This document shows positions 8,076-16,401 of a stretch of DNA of 64,000 bases, in pieces. How positions within the stretch are numbered: the stretch's first letter is position 1; each line of letters begins with the position of its first letter. The translations under genes and the position numbers were made by a program. The notes under the pieces are model-generated. The model made no database searches. It had not been told where the DNA came from and was given only the letters and a program-made list of their open reading frames with translations. The DNA is from Clostridium disporicum (GTDB taxonomy: Bacteria > Bacillota > Clostridia > Clostridiales > Clostridiaceae): NCBI RefSeq assembly GCF_001405015.1, contig NZ_CYZX01000004.1:142558-206557 (forward strand), given 5' to 3'.

Positions 8076-8273
8076 CTATTTAACTTCTATAGTAGATGCA
8101 GGACAAGCTTTTGCACATTTACTACATCCTACACATTTATCAAAATCTACTTTAGAGTAAATTCCTTTATATATTGTAATCGCATTAAAAGGACAAGCTT
8201 TTTCACAAATTCCACAAGCAACACAGTATGTTTTATCTACATAAGCTTTTTTTCTAATAAATTTTTTTTCCAC
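8076..8273 (-). CDS. 2[4Fe-4S] ferredoxin
   Basis: A small electron carrier of 66 residues with two full cluster motifs, CVACGICEKACP and CVGCSKCAKACP. The start is taken as GTG at 8273, because AAGGGAG lies seven bases upstream; an ATG at 8291 would place that ribosome site inside the gene. It is first in a two-gene operon with the NapH-like membrane protein and divergent from a Crp/Fnr regulator, which suggests shared control. Function beyond electron transfer cannot be assigned. Confidence 0.9.
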   Translation of the reverse strand: MEKKFIRKKAYVDKTYCVACGICEKACPFNAITIYKGIYSKVDFDKCVGCSKCAKACPASTIEVK

Positions 8274-8349
8274 AATTAAATCTCCCTTCATAAAAATAAA
8301 ATTTCACAAAATTTAATATAAGTATACGGTTATAATATATATATTGTAT

Positions 8350-8362
8350 GTGATTTAATCAC
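8350..8362. promoter_or_regulatory. Candidate Crp/Fnr-type operator
   Basis: GTGATTTAATCAC is an inverted repeat (GTGAT and ATCAC arms) in the divergent gap between the ferredoxin operon and the Crp/Fnr-family gene. The arms resemble Crp/Fnr half-sites although the spacing is short. Binding by the adjacent regulator is an inference. Confidence 0.5.
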
Positions 8363-8415
8363 TAAGAGTATAAGTAGAAAAAGGGTATATTTTTAATATG
8401 AGGTGATAGAGAAAA

Positions 8416-9066
8416 ATGACTTATAATATAGAAGATTTATATGAAGCTTATCCAGTTTTAAAAAAAGTTGATAGAAGTTTTAATGGAGTAATAAGTAAAA
8501 AAGTAATTTATAAAGAGTTATTAGCCAGTGAACATTTAACTACCAATGGAACTAGTTGTACAGGCTTTTTATTTGTTTTAAGTGGAGATATTAAGATTCA
8601 AAGGATAGGATATGATGGTGAAGAAACTAATCTTTATAATATTGGAAGAGGGGAGCTTTGCCATGAGGCATTAAGTTGCTTTTTGAAGTGTGAACCATTA
8701 AATATAATAGGAAAAGCAACACAAGATTCTAGAATTTGTATTATACCATTTGATATAGTTGAAAATTACCTTTTGAATAATGTGGATTTTTTAAAAGAAA
8801 TGTATAGAGACTTACATTCTAAATTTAATTTAATAATTGGGACTAAGGAAGAAGTGAAGCATGAATCATTACAAAAAAGGTTGGTAAAGTTATTAATAAG
8901 TAAAAAAAGTAAAAATATTTATGCAACACATGCTGAGATAGCTTTTGAATTAGATTCAGCTAGAGAGGTTATTAGCAGACGGCTTAAGGAATTAGAAAAA
9001 GAGGGATATGTAAAACTTACAAGAGGAAAAATACAAATAATAAAAGATTTAAATGAATTAATGTAA
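8416..9066 (+). CDS. Crp/Fnr-family transcriptional regulator
   Basis: The protein has 216 residues. Residues about 20-130 form the cyclic-nucleotide-binding-like beta roll; residues about 150-215 form a winged helix (THAEIAFELDSAREVISRRL). It lacks the N-terminal Cys cluster of classical Fnr, but the sensor domain contains several cysteines (TSCTG, ELCHEALSCFLKCE, RICI), which could sense redox state or reactive sulfur. It is divergent from the ferredoxin operon and precedes the rhodanese and CoA-disulfide reductase genes. The likely targets are these two flanking units. The effector is unknown. Confidence 0.87.
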   Translation: MTYNIEDLYEAYPVLKKVDRSFNGVISKKVIYKELLASEHLTTNGTSCTGFLFVLSGDIKIQRIGYDGEETNLYNIGRGELCHEALSCFLKCEPLNIIGKATQDSRICIIPFDIVENYLLNNVDFLKEMYRDLHSKFNLIIGTKEEVKHESLQKRLVKLLISKKSKNIYATHAEIAFELDSAREVISRRLKELEKEGYVKLTRGKIQIIKDLNELM

Positions 9067-9167
9067 TCAAGTCACAAAAGTTTTAAAAATTTATGAGTAA
9101 ACTATAGATATACAAGAGATAAATAAATTTCAAAAACATAAATAACAACATTTTAGGAGGAAAAGTT

Positions 9168-9488
9168 ATGTTTGGATTTTTTAATAGAAATACAGGAAAA
9201 TCAATAAATGTAAATGATATTGATAGTTTAGTAGGAAAGGTTGAACTTATAGATATAAGAGAGCCTTATGAATATAATAGTGGTTCAATTGTTAGTGCAA
9301 AGAATATTCCGATGAAAACCCTTTTAGGAAATCCATCAAAATATTTATCTAAGGATAAAGAGTACTATATAATGTGTCAATCAGGAGGAAGAAGTTCTAT
9401 GGCATGTAGTGAGCTAGCTAAGATGGGATATGATGTTATTAATGTATCTGGTGGTATTGGGTCATATTTAGGAAAAAATAGAAATTAA
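9168..9488 (+). CDS. Single-domain rhodanese (sulfurtransferase)
   Basis: Moves sulfane sulfur through an active-site persulfide. The protein has 106 residues, the usual size for a single-domain rhodanese. Catalytic Cys70 lies in IMCQSGGRS, and the family DIREPYEY motif is at about residue 29-36. The ATG follows TAGGAGG. Only 15 bp separate it from the CoA-disulfide reductase gene, which carries a second rhodanese domain, so the two probably act together on polysulfide or CoA persulfide (inference). Confidence 0.92.
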   Translation: MFGFFNRNTGKSINVNDIDSLVGKVELIDIREPYEYNSGSIVSAKNIPMKTLLGNPSKYLSKDKEYYIMCQSGGRSSMACSELAKMGYDVINVSGGIGSYLGKNRN

Positions 9489-9503
9489 AGAGGTGATATT
9501 GAG

Positions 9504-11204
9504 ATGAATAAAAAAATTTTAATTGTAGGTGGAGTTGCTGGTGGGGCATCTGCAGCGGCTAGGTTAAGAAGAAATAGTGAAAAAGATAAAATCATAATGT
9601 TTGAAAAGGGGCCTCATGTATCATTTTCAAACTGTGCACTTCCATATCATTTAAGTGGAACTATAGAAGCACCAAATAGATTAGTGCTTATGAGTCCAGA
9701 AAAATTTAAGGCTCAATATAATATTGAGGCGAGGGTAAATAGTGAAGTTGTATCAATAGATAGACAAAATAAAGAGATTGAAGTGAAAAATATACTTACT
9801 GGAGAGGTATATAGAGAGAAATATGACAAACTTATTCTTTCACCAGGAGCAAGACCAATAGTGCCTAATATTCCAGGTATAGAAAATGTTAATGTATTTA
9901 CTATAAGAAACGTTATTGATATTGATAAATTAAATAGATTTATTAAGGAAATAGAAGTTAAGGATGTTGCTGTAATTGGTGGTGGATATATAGGAGTTGA
10001 AGCTGCTGAAAATTTAATTGAAGGCGGATATAACGTTTCATTAATAGAAGCAACATCTCAAATATTAAAACCTTTTGATTATGATATGGTTCAAATTCTT
10101 CATAAAGAGATAATGGATCATGGGATAAATTTAATAATTGAAGATAAGGTTATGAGTTTTGAAAAGGATAAGATCGTTTTAGCTTCAGGAAAGAAGATAG
10201 ATGCAAAAGCTGTAGTTATGGCAATCGGTGTAACTCCAGAAGTTGAATTAGCAAAAGCTGCTGGATTAGAAATTGGAGAAACTGGAGCAATAAAAGTAAA
10301 TAGTAATTATAGAACTAATGATGAAGATATATATGCAGTAGGAGATGTAATAGAAGTATATAATGCATTAACTTGCATGAGCACAAAATTATCATTAGCG
10401 GGTCCTGCACAAAAAGCTGCTAGAACAGTAGCAGATCATATAAATGGTAAAACAACTGCTAATAAAGGATACATTGGATCATCTGCCATTAAAGTCTTTG
10501 ATTATAATGCAGCATCAACTGGATTAAATGAATCTTTAATTAAAGTTTTAGATATGAAGATAAAATATGATATAGTTAGAATTATTCCGTCAGATAAAGT
10601 AGGAATAATGCCTGACTCATCACCAATGCATTTTAAGCTTATATTTGAAGTTCCTACAGGAAGAGTGTTAGGAGCTCAAGCTATAGGTAAAGGCGATGCA
10701 ATAAAAAGAATTGATGTCATAGCTACAGCTATTAAGTTTGGTGCTACAGTAGAAGATTTAAAAGATTTAGAATTATGCTATGCACCACCATTTGGAACAG
10801 CAAAAGATGTAGTTAATTATGCTGGCTATGTAGCATCAAATCTTTTAAATGGAGAATTTAAACAAGTTAATGTTGATAAAGTAAGAGAACTGGTTGAGGA
10901 AGAAGCTTATATAATTGATGTTAGGGAAAGAATGGAATATGAAAATGGTCATATAAAAGGAGCGATTAATATTCCATTAAGTGAATTACGAGATAGAGTA
11001 AACGAAATACCTAAAGATAGACCTGTATATTTACACTGTAGAACAGGACAAAGAAGTTATAATGCAGTATTAGCCTTACAAAATTTAGGGTTTGGCAATG
11101 TAGTAAATATTACAGGAAGTTATTTAGCATTATCTTATTATGAATATTATAATGATATAGCTAAAAATAGAGAAAGTATAATGACAAAGTATAATTTTAA
11201 GTAA
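9504..11204 (+). CDS. cdr: CoA-disulfide reductase fused to rhodanese
   Basis: A FAD- and NAD(P)H-dependent enzyme that reduces CoA disulfide or persulfide. The protein has 566 residues. The N-terminal GGVAGGASAAARLRR is the FAD-binding Rossmann loop; Cys44 in SFSNCALPYH is the single redox cysteine of the CoA-disulfide reductase group; IGGGYIGVE (about residue 156-164) is the NAD(P)H site. A C-terminal rhodanese domain (about 470-555) has its cysteine in LHCRTGQRS. This fused architecture is known from CoADR-RHD/Npsr-type enzymes active on polysulfide and CoA persulfides. It is the second gene of an operon after a rhodanese gene. Confidence 0.92.
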   Translation: MNKKILIVGGVAGGASAAARLRRNSEKDKIIMFEKGPHVSFSNCALPYHLSGTIEAPNRLVLMSPEKFKAQYNIEARVNSEVVSIDRQNKEIEVKNILTGEVYREKYDKLILSPGARPIVPNIPGIENVNVFTIRNVIDIDKLNRFIKEIEVKDVAVIGGGYIGVEAAENLIEGGYNVSLIEATSQILKPFDYDMVQILHKEIMDHGINLIIEDKVMSFEKDKIVLASGKKIDAKAVVMAIGVTPEVELAKAAGLEIGETGAIKVNSNYRTNDEDIYAVGDVIEVYNALTCMSTKLSLAGPAQKAARTVADHINGKTTANKGYIGSSAIKVFDYNAASTGLNESLIKVLDMKIKYDIVRIIPSDKVGIMPDSSPMHFKLIFEVPTGRVLGAQAIGKGDAIKRIDVIATAIKFGATVEDLKDLELCYAPPFGTAKDVVNYAGYVASNLLNGEFKQVNVDKVRELVEEEAYIIDVRERMEYENGHIKGAINIPLSELRDRVNEIPKDRPVYLHCRTGQRSYNAVLALQNLGFGNVVNITGSYLALSYYEYYNDIAKNRESIMTKYNFK

Positions 11205-11253
11205 TTGCACACTAAATAGGAAAGTGTAGCATTTATACTATTTATAAAATTTA

Positions 11254-11284
11254 TTGTGACAAAATAAAGAATTTCAAATATAAT
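11254..11284 (+). promoter_or_regulatory. Probable promoter of the Trp T-box leader
   Basis: A TATAAT at 11279-11284 is preceded by TTGTGA at 11254-11259, a non-ideal 19-bp spacing. It lies just upstream of the T-box leader. Confidence 0.45.
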
Positions 11285-11305
11285 ATATAATATATTACAA
11301 ATTCA

Positions 11306-11571
11306 GAGATGAGGGAGAGTAGCGAAATCAAGCTTCATTAAAGAGAGTTAGGGATGGTGAGATCCTAACAAGAAGAAATTTTGTGAATGGGCCTCTTAGA
11401 AGTAAAGGGAAATACAGTTTTGTAAAGTACTGGCACCGTGAGCTGCACGTTATAGCAGATAGAATATGTTAGTATTCGAAATTGAGAGGCTTATTATATT
11501 TTTATAATAGCAATTTAGGTGGTACCGCGGATTATAACTCCGTCCTATTTTTATAGGACGGAGTTTTTTTA
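11306..11571 (+). ncRNA. T-box riboswitch leader, tryptophan specifier (UGG)
   Basis: The T-box core TAGGTGGTACCGCGG lies at 11516-11530 and is followed by a strong terminator (arms 11537-11548 and 11553-11564, then seven T). On the 3' side of stem I the triplet TGG at 11388-11390 lies in the specifier context GTGAA-TGG. UGG reads tryptophan, and the downstream gene resembles the TrpP tryptophan transporter. Uncharged tRNA-Trp should therefore switch the transporter on. The assignment comes from motif and position rather than a folded model. Confidence 0.92.
11537..11571 (+). terminator. T-box regulatory terminator (Trp leader)
   Basis: A 12-bp GC-rich stem with a 4-nt T loop, then a run of seven T. 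It is the default off state of the Trp T-box. Confidence 0.92.
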
Positions 11572-11693
11572 TTCTATATTTAATTATAGGTGTTTATTTT
11601 GGAGGTGAGTTTATGGTTTGAAGTTTCTTATCAAGTAAAGAAGACTTGGAAGTAATTAAAAAAGAATATAAATATATTTGGAGGAATAATAAA

Positions 11694-12239
11694 ATGAAAA
11701 GAAATAGTAATACAAAAAAAATAGTTATCAATGCTTTACTTTTAGGAATAGGAGCGATTTTACATCAAATTACACCTGCTTTAGGAATACCTATGCAACC
11801 AGATTTTGCATTAGCTATGTTGTTTATTGTAATGATTATAAATTTTGGAGATTATAAAACATCATTAATTGCTGGAATAGTAACTGGAATTTTTACTGCT
11901 TTAACCACAAAGTTTCCTTTAGGACAAGTTCCTAATATAATAGATAAGATAGTTACAGTAAATCTAATATATATCTTAATGATATTTATGAAACAATTCG
12001 TAAAAAGAGGATTTGAAATTAATAATATGAAGTTAAGTATAATAGCAATAATATTTAGTTTAGGAACTTTAATTAGTGGCACAACATTTTTAGTATCAGC
12101 ACAAATTTTAGTTGGACTTCCTATGAATTTTGGAATACTATTTACAACTGTAGTATTGCCAGCAGTAATAATAAACTCAATAGCAGGTATATTCTTATTT
12201 AAAATAGTAGTTTCTTCATTAAAAAGAATTGCTATATAA
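11694..12239 (+). CDS. trpP: Tryptophan transporter, TrpP family
   Basis: A small membrane protein of 181 residues with about five hydrophobic segments, starting MKRNSNTKKIVINALLLGIG. The length and pattern match the TrpP/YhaG family of Gram-positive tryptophan importers. The start is chosen at 11694, where TTGGAGGA lies upstream; the reading frame extends 16 codons further without a ribosome site. The upstream T-box with a UGG specifier independently supports tryptophan as the substrate and shows regulation by tRNA-Trp charging. Confidence 0.88.
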   Translation: MKRNSNTKKIVINALLLGIGAILHQITPALGIPMQPDFALAMLFIVMIINFGDYKTSLIAGIVTGIFTALTTKFPLGQVPNIIDKIVTVNLIYILMIFMKQFVKRGFEINNMKLSIIAIIFSLGTLISGTTFLVSAQILVGLPMNFGILFTTVVLPAVIINSIAGIFLFKIVVSSLKRIAI

Positions 12240-12349
12240 ATCTACAATTTAAAATGAACACTTGTGACTTAATTATATTTAATTTTACTTTTCTATTTAA
12301 ACAGTATATTCTTATAATAAAGAAGGAAATATAAAAAGAGGTGTGTAGT

Positions 12350-12544
12350 ATGATAAGTGTATGTCCAGAATGTTCAGGAATAAATATAGATAGATTAGAA
12401 AAGGAATTTGGAAAAGATAATATTGATTATAGATGTATTGGAGAATGTGGAGGACGAGATGGAATAGTACTTGGATATACTAAAAGAACATTTATCCAAG
12501 CTGAAAGCGATGATGAGTTTATTGAAATAGTAAAAAAATTATAG
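12350..12544 (+). CDS. Small Cys-rich protein, DUF1450/YuzB-like
   Basis: The protein has 64 residues with cysteines in VCPEC at the N-terminus and in RCIGECGG in the middle, an arrangement like the DUF1450 (YuzB) family of small proteins of unknown function, possibly metal- or thiol-binding. ATG at 12350 follows AGAGGTG; a GTG nine bases upstream overlaps the ribosome site. The gene is monocistronic and converges on the PTS genes. The family call is from memory of pattern only. Confidence 0.6.
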   Translation: MISVCPECSGINIDRLEKEFGKDNIDYRCIGECGGRDGIVLGYTKRTFIQAESDDEFIEIVKKL

Positions 12545-12555
12545 TATGTACAAAT

Positions 12556-12586
12556 AAAAGGAGTTGTTATTAACAACTCCTTTTAA
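12556..12586. terminator. Bidirectional terminator
   Basis: AAAAGGAGTTGTTA pairs with TAACAACTCCTTTT around a single-base centre, between the convergent DUF1450-like and EIID genes. Confidence 0.88.
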
Positions 12587-12605
12587 GTGTTAAAAAGATA
12601 TTATT

Positions 12606-13448
12606 TTATCCCCACATTGTGAAGCCACCTAAGTGACCAATAAATGCACCAACGATTCCGATTACAAGTAAAAGAGCTATACAAGTAACTGGCTTCCAAC
12701 CTTTCTTCTTAAGTAAGAAGAATAATAATAATGTTAAAGCTAGAGGAATCATTTGAGGTAATACACCATCTAATATAGCTTGAATATCGATTGGAGCTTC
12801 ACCATTTGGTATTACGATTCCTAATTTAGTTGCACCATAGTTAGAAGTTAAAGCACCAACTATGAATACACCTAGCATAGAAGCAGCACGTGTAAATTCT
12901 TTAGCATTCTTAGTTAAAATATCAATTGCCTTAGAACCTAGGTTGTAAGACCAGTGCATTAACCAATATCTTACACCAAATTGAACAGCATTGAAGATTA
13001 ATAAGAATAATATTGGACCAGCTAGTGAACCATTGATTGCCATATTAGCAGTGATACCAGCAGTAATTGGAACTAGTGTAAACCAGAAGATAGCATCTCC
13101 GATTCCACCTAAAGGTCCCATAGCAGCAACTCTTACGGCTCTGATAGTATTTGTATCTGCTTTTTGTTGCTCTAAAGAAAGAATTATACCCATAACGAAA
13201 GTTACTAAGAATGGGTGAGTATTAAAGAATTCTAGGTTGTGTTTCATAGATTTAGATAAATCATCTTTATTAGTATGAATTTCTTTTAATCCAGGTAATA
13301 TACCATATAACCATCCTGCAGCTTGCATTCTTTCATAGTTAAAAGAAGCTTGTAGGAATAATGAACGCCAAACCATTTTGTTTAAAGTTTTCTTGTCAAG
13401 TTGTTTAGCTGGAGTTAAATCTTTATATTGAGTTGAATTAAATTCCAT
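12606..13448 (-). CDS. PTS EIID, mannose/fructose/sorbose family
   Basis: A membrane component of a mannose-family PTS. The protein has 280 residues starting MEFNSTQYKDLT, with the family-typical WRSLFLQASFNYERMQ and MGPLGGIGDA stretches and C-terminal hydrophobic segments. The start at 13448 leaves a nine-base gap from the GGAGGAG site; an ATG at 13457 would be too close to it. The gene overlaps the EIIC gene by about 10 bases, so translation is coupled. The neighbourhood of AgaS, NagA and a KbaY-like aldolase points to an amino sugar such as GalNAc, not mannose. Confidence 0.93.
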   Translation of the reverse strand: MEFNSTQYKDLTPAKQLDKKTLNKMVWRSLFLQASFNYERMQAAGWLYGILPGLKEIHTNKDDLSKSMKHNLEFFNTHPFLVTFVMGIILSLEQQKADTNTIRAVRVAAMGPLGGIGDAIFWFTLVPITAGITANMAINGSLAGPILFLLIFNAVQFGVRYWLMHWSYNLGSKAIDILTKNAKEFTRAASMLGVFIVGALTSNYGATKLGIVIPNGEAPIDIQAILDGVLPQMIPLALTLLLFFLLKKKGWKPVTCIALLLVIGIVGAFIGHLGGFTMWG

Positions 13449-14253
13449 CTTCGTCATCTCCTCCCCCTACTGGTGCATAAGCTGCACTGCTCTTCATTTT
13501 TACATTAGTTTGGAAGTCATAGATAGCAACAGCGATTCCGATAAATGCGATAATTAATAGAGCTGAACCACTTAATCCGTCTATCTTTCCAATTATTGTT
13601 GCTAGAGCAAAACCAGCGAAGTAAATACCCCATAAATCGTTTGATAACATGATACGTAAAAGTATTGCAAATCCAACATAACGCATCATTCCACCAGCAG
13701 CACTAAGTCCGCTCATGAACCAAGCAAATTGTTCAGATAATGCAGTTAATGTTTTACCAGCAGCAGCACCACCGATTAAACCGATAACAACTACTAAAGC
13801 AAAGAATAATCCTAAAGCACCCATTGCTAGATAGTTAAGATTTTCAATTCCTTTTGTATTCGCATCTTCAGCATATTTATCAGCTTTTGACATTAATGGA
13901 GACATGATTGTGAATAGTAAAGTTACACAATATTGGCCGATTAATGCGAATGGAACAGCTAGTCCAACAGCTGCAGCTGGATCTAGTTTAGAAGAAATAG
14001 CAAATACAACTGCCATTATTCCACCAATAACAGCATTTGGAGGTTGAGCTCCTCCGATTGGCATATTTCCGATTGTCATTAATTGATAAGTACCACCTAC
14101 TATAAGACCGGTTTGTAAATCACCAAGAATTGCACCGACAACAGCACCAGATACAATTGGTTGGTATAATGATTCTAAGAAACTGAATTGGTCTATACCT
14201 GCAATAAATGCAAATACTGCAACCAATAAGATTTGTACTACATTAAAATCCAT
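13438..14253 (-). CDS. PTS EIIC, mannose/fructose/sorbose family
   Basis: The channel component of the mannose-family PTS. The protein has 271 residues, about 7-8 hydrophobic segments, and the family motif GGTYQLMTIGNMPIGGAQPPN near residues 52-72. It ends in an acidic tail (GGGDDEDGI) whose codons contain the ribosome site of the following EIID gene. The ATG follows GGGGG. It lies between the EIIB and EIID genes in one operon. Confidence 0.95.
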   Translation of the reverse strand: MDFNVVQILLVAVFAFIAGIDQFSFLESLYQPIVSGAVVGAILGDLQTGLIVGGTYQLMTIGNMPIGGAQPPNAVIGGIMAVVFAISSKLDPAAAVGLAVPFALIGQYCVTLLFTIMSPLMSKADKYAEDANTKGIENLNYLAMGALGLFFALVVVIGLIGGAAAGKTLTALSEQFAWFMSGLSAAGGMMRYVGFAILLRIMLSNDLWGIYFAGFALATIIGKIDGLSGSALLIIAFIGIAVAIYDFQTNVKMKSSAAYAPVGGGDDEDGI

Positions 14254-14310
14254 TATTGTAATCCCCCTTATTTAATATTTAGTTTTTTTTATAATGACCT
14301 TAAAAAGGTA

Positions 14311-14787
14311 TTATTTGAATAGTTTATCAAGGCTTTCTGCACTTTCAGTAGGAACTCTTCTAATTTCAAGTTCTACACCTAAGTCTTTTAATTTTCTAAA
14401 TGCTTCTACGTCCTTATCATCTACCGCGACAGAACCAGCAACTTGTCTCTTACCTTGAGCCATATGCATATTTCCAATATTAACTTTCTTTATTGGAACA
14501 CCGCCTTCAACTAGCTTTAATACATCAGAAGGAGTTTCGCAAACTATGAAGATAAATTGCTTTGCGCTAGCTTTGTGAATTGTGCTTATAGTTTTTTCAA
14601 GAGTCCAGTAACGAGTTGAAGCATAAGATGGAGCAGCCATATCCATTAAACCTTGTCTAAGCTTGTCCCCAGCAACAACATCGTTAGCAACTAGAATTAG
14701 GTTTGCTCCGATGGAACTACACCATTGAGTTGCAACTTGTCCATGAATTAATCTGTTATCTATTCTTGTTAAAACGATATTTGGCAT
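14311..14787 (-). CDS. PTS EIIB, mannose/fructose/sorbose family
   Basis: The cytoplasmic phosphoryl carrier that phosphorylates the sugar during uptake. The protein has 158 residues with the active-site His15 in IDNRLIHGQVATQW, the family signature. The ATG follows AAAGGAGGTG. It is the first gene of the EIIB-EIIC-EIID operon. The partner EIIA is not in this operon but about 2.1 kb away behind the AgaS-like gene, so the two units must be co-regulated. Sugar specificity (GalNAc or galactosamine) is inferred from the neighbours. Confidence 0.95.
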   Translation of the reverse strand: MPNIVLTRIDNRLIHGQVATQWCSSIGANLILVANDVVAGDKLRQGLMDMAAPSYASTRYWTLEKTISTIHKASAKQFIFIVCETPSDVLKLVEGGVPIKKVNIGNMHMAQGKRQVAGSVAVDDKDVEAFRKLKDLGVELEIRRVPTESAESLDKLFK

Positions 14788-15220
14788 ATTTTCACCTCCT
14801 TTATTAACAAATTGTAAAAAGTTATTAACTCTTTATATTTATTATAAAACTAACAAAAGATGGAATCTTTGGATTTTTTAATAATTGTTTTATGTTTTTT
14901 AACAACGTTTACAAAAAGGTTAAAAATACGATGATTTTTTTATGTTAAATATAATTTCAAAGCATAAAACGCGAAAAATAGGCATTATTGTAATGATAGT
15001 AAATAATTGACAAAGATTATAATTATATTACAATATAGTTGTATAAAAGAATAGAATTAAATAGGGTATTTATATATTTATCGTAAGGGTTTTTATTAAA
15101 AATATTATGTATATCATAATGAAGTGAAATTATGAATATATTATGTTAGGACAACCTTCCGTTGAGAAGATTTTCGAGTTCCAATATGATAAATATTTAA
15201 AATGAGAGAGGGGATTTGCT
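14788..15220. promoter_or_regulatory. Divergent control region of the PTS operon and the AraC gene
   Basis: 433 bp without a gene. For the + strand AraC gene there is TTGACA at 15007-15012 and TACAAT at 15029-15034 (16-bp spacing), giving a leader of about 180 nt. For the minus-strand PTS operon a TATAAT lies at about 14841-14846 (reverse). A cre-like word is at 14901-14914. The stretch 15150-15182 (GGACAACCTTCC...GAGTTCC) has short self-complementary words, possibly a leader structure. Confidence 0.55.
14900..14914 (-). promoter_or_regulatory. Cre-like CcpA site upstream of the PTS EIIB gene
   Basis: On the minus strand TGTAAACGTTGTTA matches TGWNANCGNTNWCA at 13 of 14 positions. The 13-mer AACAACGTTTACA is identical to that before the cellobiose-type EIIC gene (3684-3696). 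Confidence 0.55.
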
Positions 15221-16390
15221 ATGTATGATAAAACATCAAGCGCTCAATTTAAAAAATACGGTTCTATTTATGATGAACCAAAGGATCTGCATAGTGATGA
15301 ATTGATACAAAGGGAAGTGGTAACTACTGATAGAGTAATTTCTAGTTTGTATCATTTTTCAGAACCAGTGTATGTAGAGGTCAAGGATGGAATGGCTTAT
15401 ATATTAATTGGTGATTCAAGTGATGGAGAATTTAAATTATTTGGAATACATAGGAATTTAGAAATTAAGGCTAATATGTATTTCAATATAATTCCTATGA
15501 TGGATCAGGTAAAATTTAATTTAATAATTCCACCTAACTATAATTTAAACATTGAATTTCTAAATCCACCATATGAGTATAATAGAATTTTACCAACAAT
15601 TAATATACCAGAAATAATGGCATATTATTATACAATAAAAAGTCCAAACTATAAGTTTAAAGGTGAAAGACATAATATATATGAATTAACCTTTGTAGAT
15701 AACGGAACATTAGAAACATCAATTGATAATGTAAGTTATACTTTGAATTCTTATGACTTGATTATTTATGGAAAAAATCAGCTTCATACTCAGAATGTAA
15801 ATAGCGATTCATCATGTTCATACTTAACTGTTATGTTTGATATGGAATGTAAAGATGATAGTTTAATTTGCAATAGAGTATTTCACTGTAGAAAAGAGTT
15901 ATACAAGGCAATAAGAACCTTTGCAAAAAATATATCATCTACGTTGCCTTATACGCAGAATTTAATATTAAGTAATTTTCATGAAATAATTATTAGATTA
16001 TTCCAGTATGATTATTTAGGTACAGAGTCAGATAAATTACCCACTGAAACTCAGCAATATTTTCAAGACGAACTATTAGAAGGAATTTTAGCTTATATTG
16101 ATAAGATGGTCTGTGAACCTATTACAATTGAAGAACTTTGTGGTAAGTTTTCAGTATCTAGGTCTTCATTACAAACATTATTTAAAAATAATTTAAATAC
16201 TTCGCCTAAAAAGTATATTAATGATTTAAAGTTAGCTAAAAGTAAACTATTAATAAAAGAAAATAAATATACTATTAGTGAAATAGCATTTATGTTAGGA
16301 TTTAGTTCAATTCATTACTTTTCAAGAGCTTTTACTCAACACTTTGAGATAAGTCCTAGTGAATATGCACAAACTGTATTTAAGTCTTAA
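15221..16390 (+). CDS. AraC-family regulator of the amino-sugar genes (probable)
   Basis: The protein has 389 residues. The C-terminal 100 residues carry two AraC helix-turn-helix units (ITIEELCGKFSVSRSSLQTLF and ISEIAFMLGFSSIHYFSRAF). A preceding domain (about 145-230) looks cupin-like (ELTFVDNGTLETSI...YDLIIYG) and probably binds the ligand. The N-terminal 130 residues are an extra domain I do not recognise. The ATG follows GAGAGAGGGG. It is divergent from the EIIB/C/D operon and probably activates it and the agaS/nagA units. An inverted repeat in the agaS-nagA gap is a candidate target. Confidence 0.88.
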   Translation: MYDKTSSAQFKKYGSIYDEPKDLHSDELIQREVVTTDRVISSLYHFSEPVYVEVKDGMAYILIGDSSDGEFKLFGIHRNLEIKANMYFNIIPMMDQVKFNLIIPPNYNLNIEFLNPPYEYNRILPTINIPEIMAYYYTIKSPNYKFKGERHNIYELTFVDNGTLETSIDNVSYTLNSYDLIIYGKNQLHTQNVNSDSSCSYLTVMFDMECKDDSLICNRVFHCRKELYKAIRTFAKNISSTLPYTQNLILSNFHEIIIRLFQYDYLGTESDKLPTETQQYFQDELLEGILAYIDKMVCEPITIEELCGKFSVSRSSLQTLFKNNLNTSPKKYINDLKLAKSKLLIKENKYTISEIAFMLGFSSIHYFSRAFTQHFEISPSEYAQTVFKS

Positions 16391-16401
16391 TTAAGCAATT
16401 G

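Noticed and set aside
14788..15220. Sigma-54 promoter before the mannose-family PTS operon, as in some related systems
   Set aside because: No GG-N10-GC type -24/-12 pair is visible, and no LevR/ManR activator gene is present; an AraC gene is there instead.
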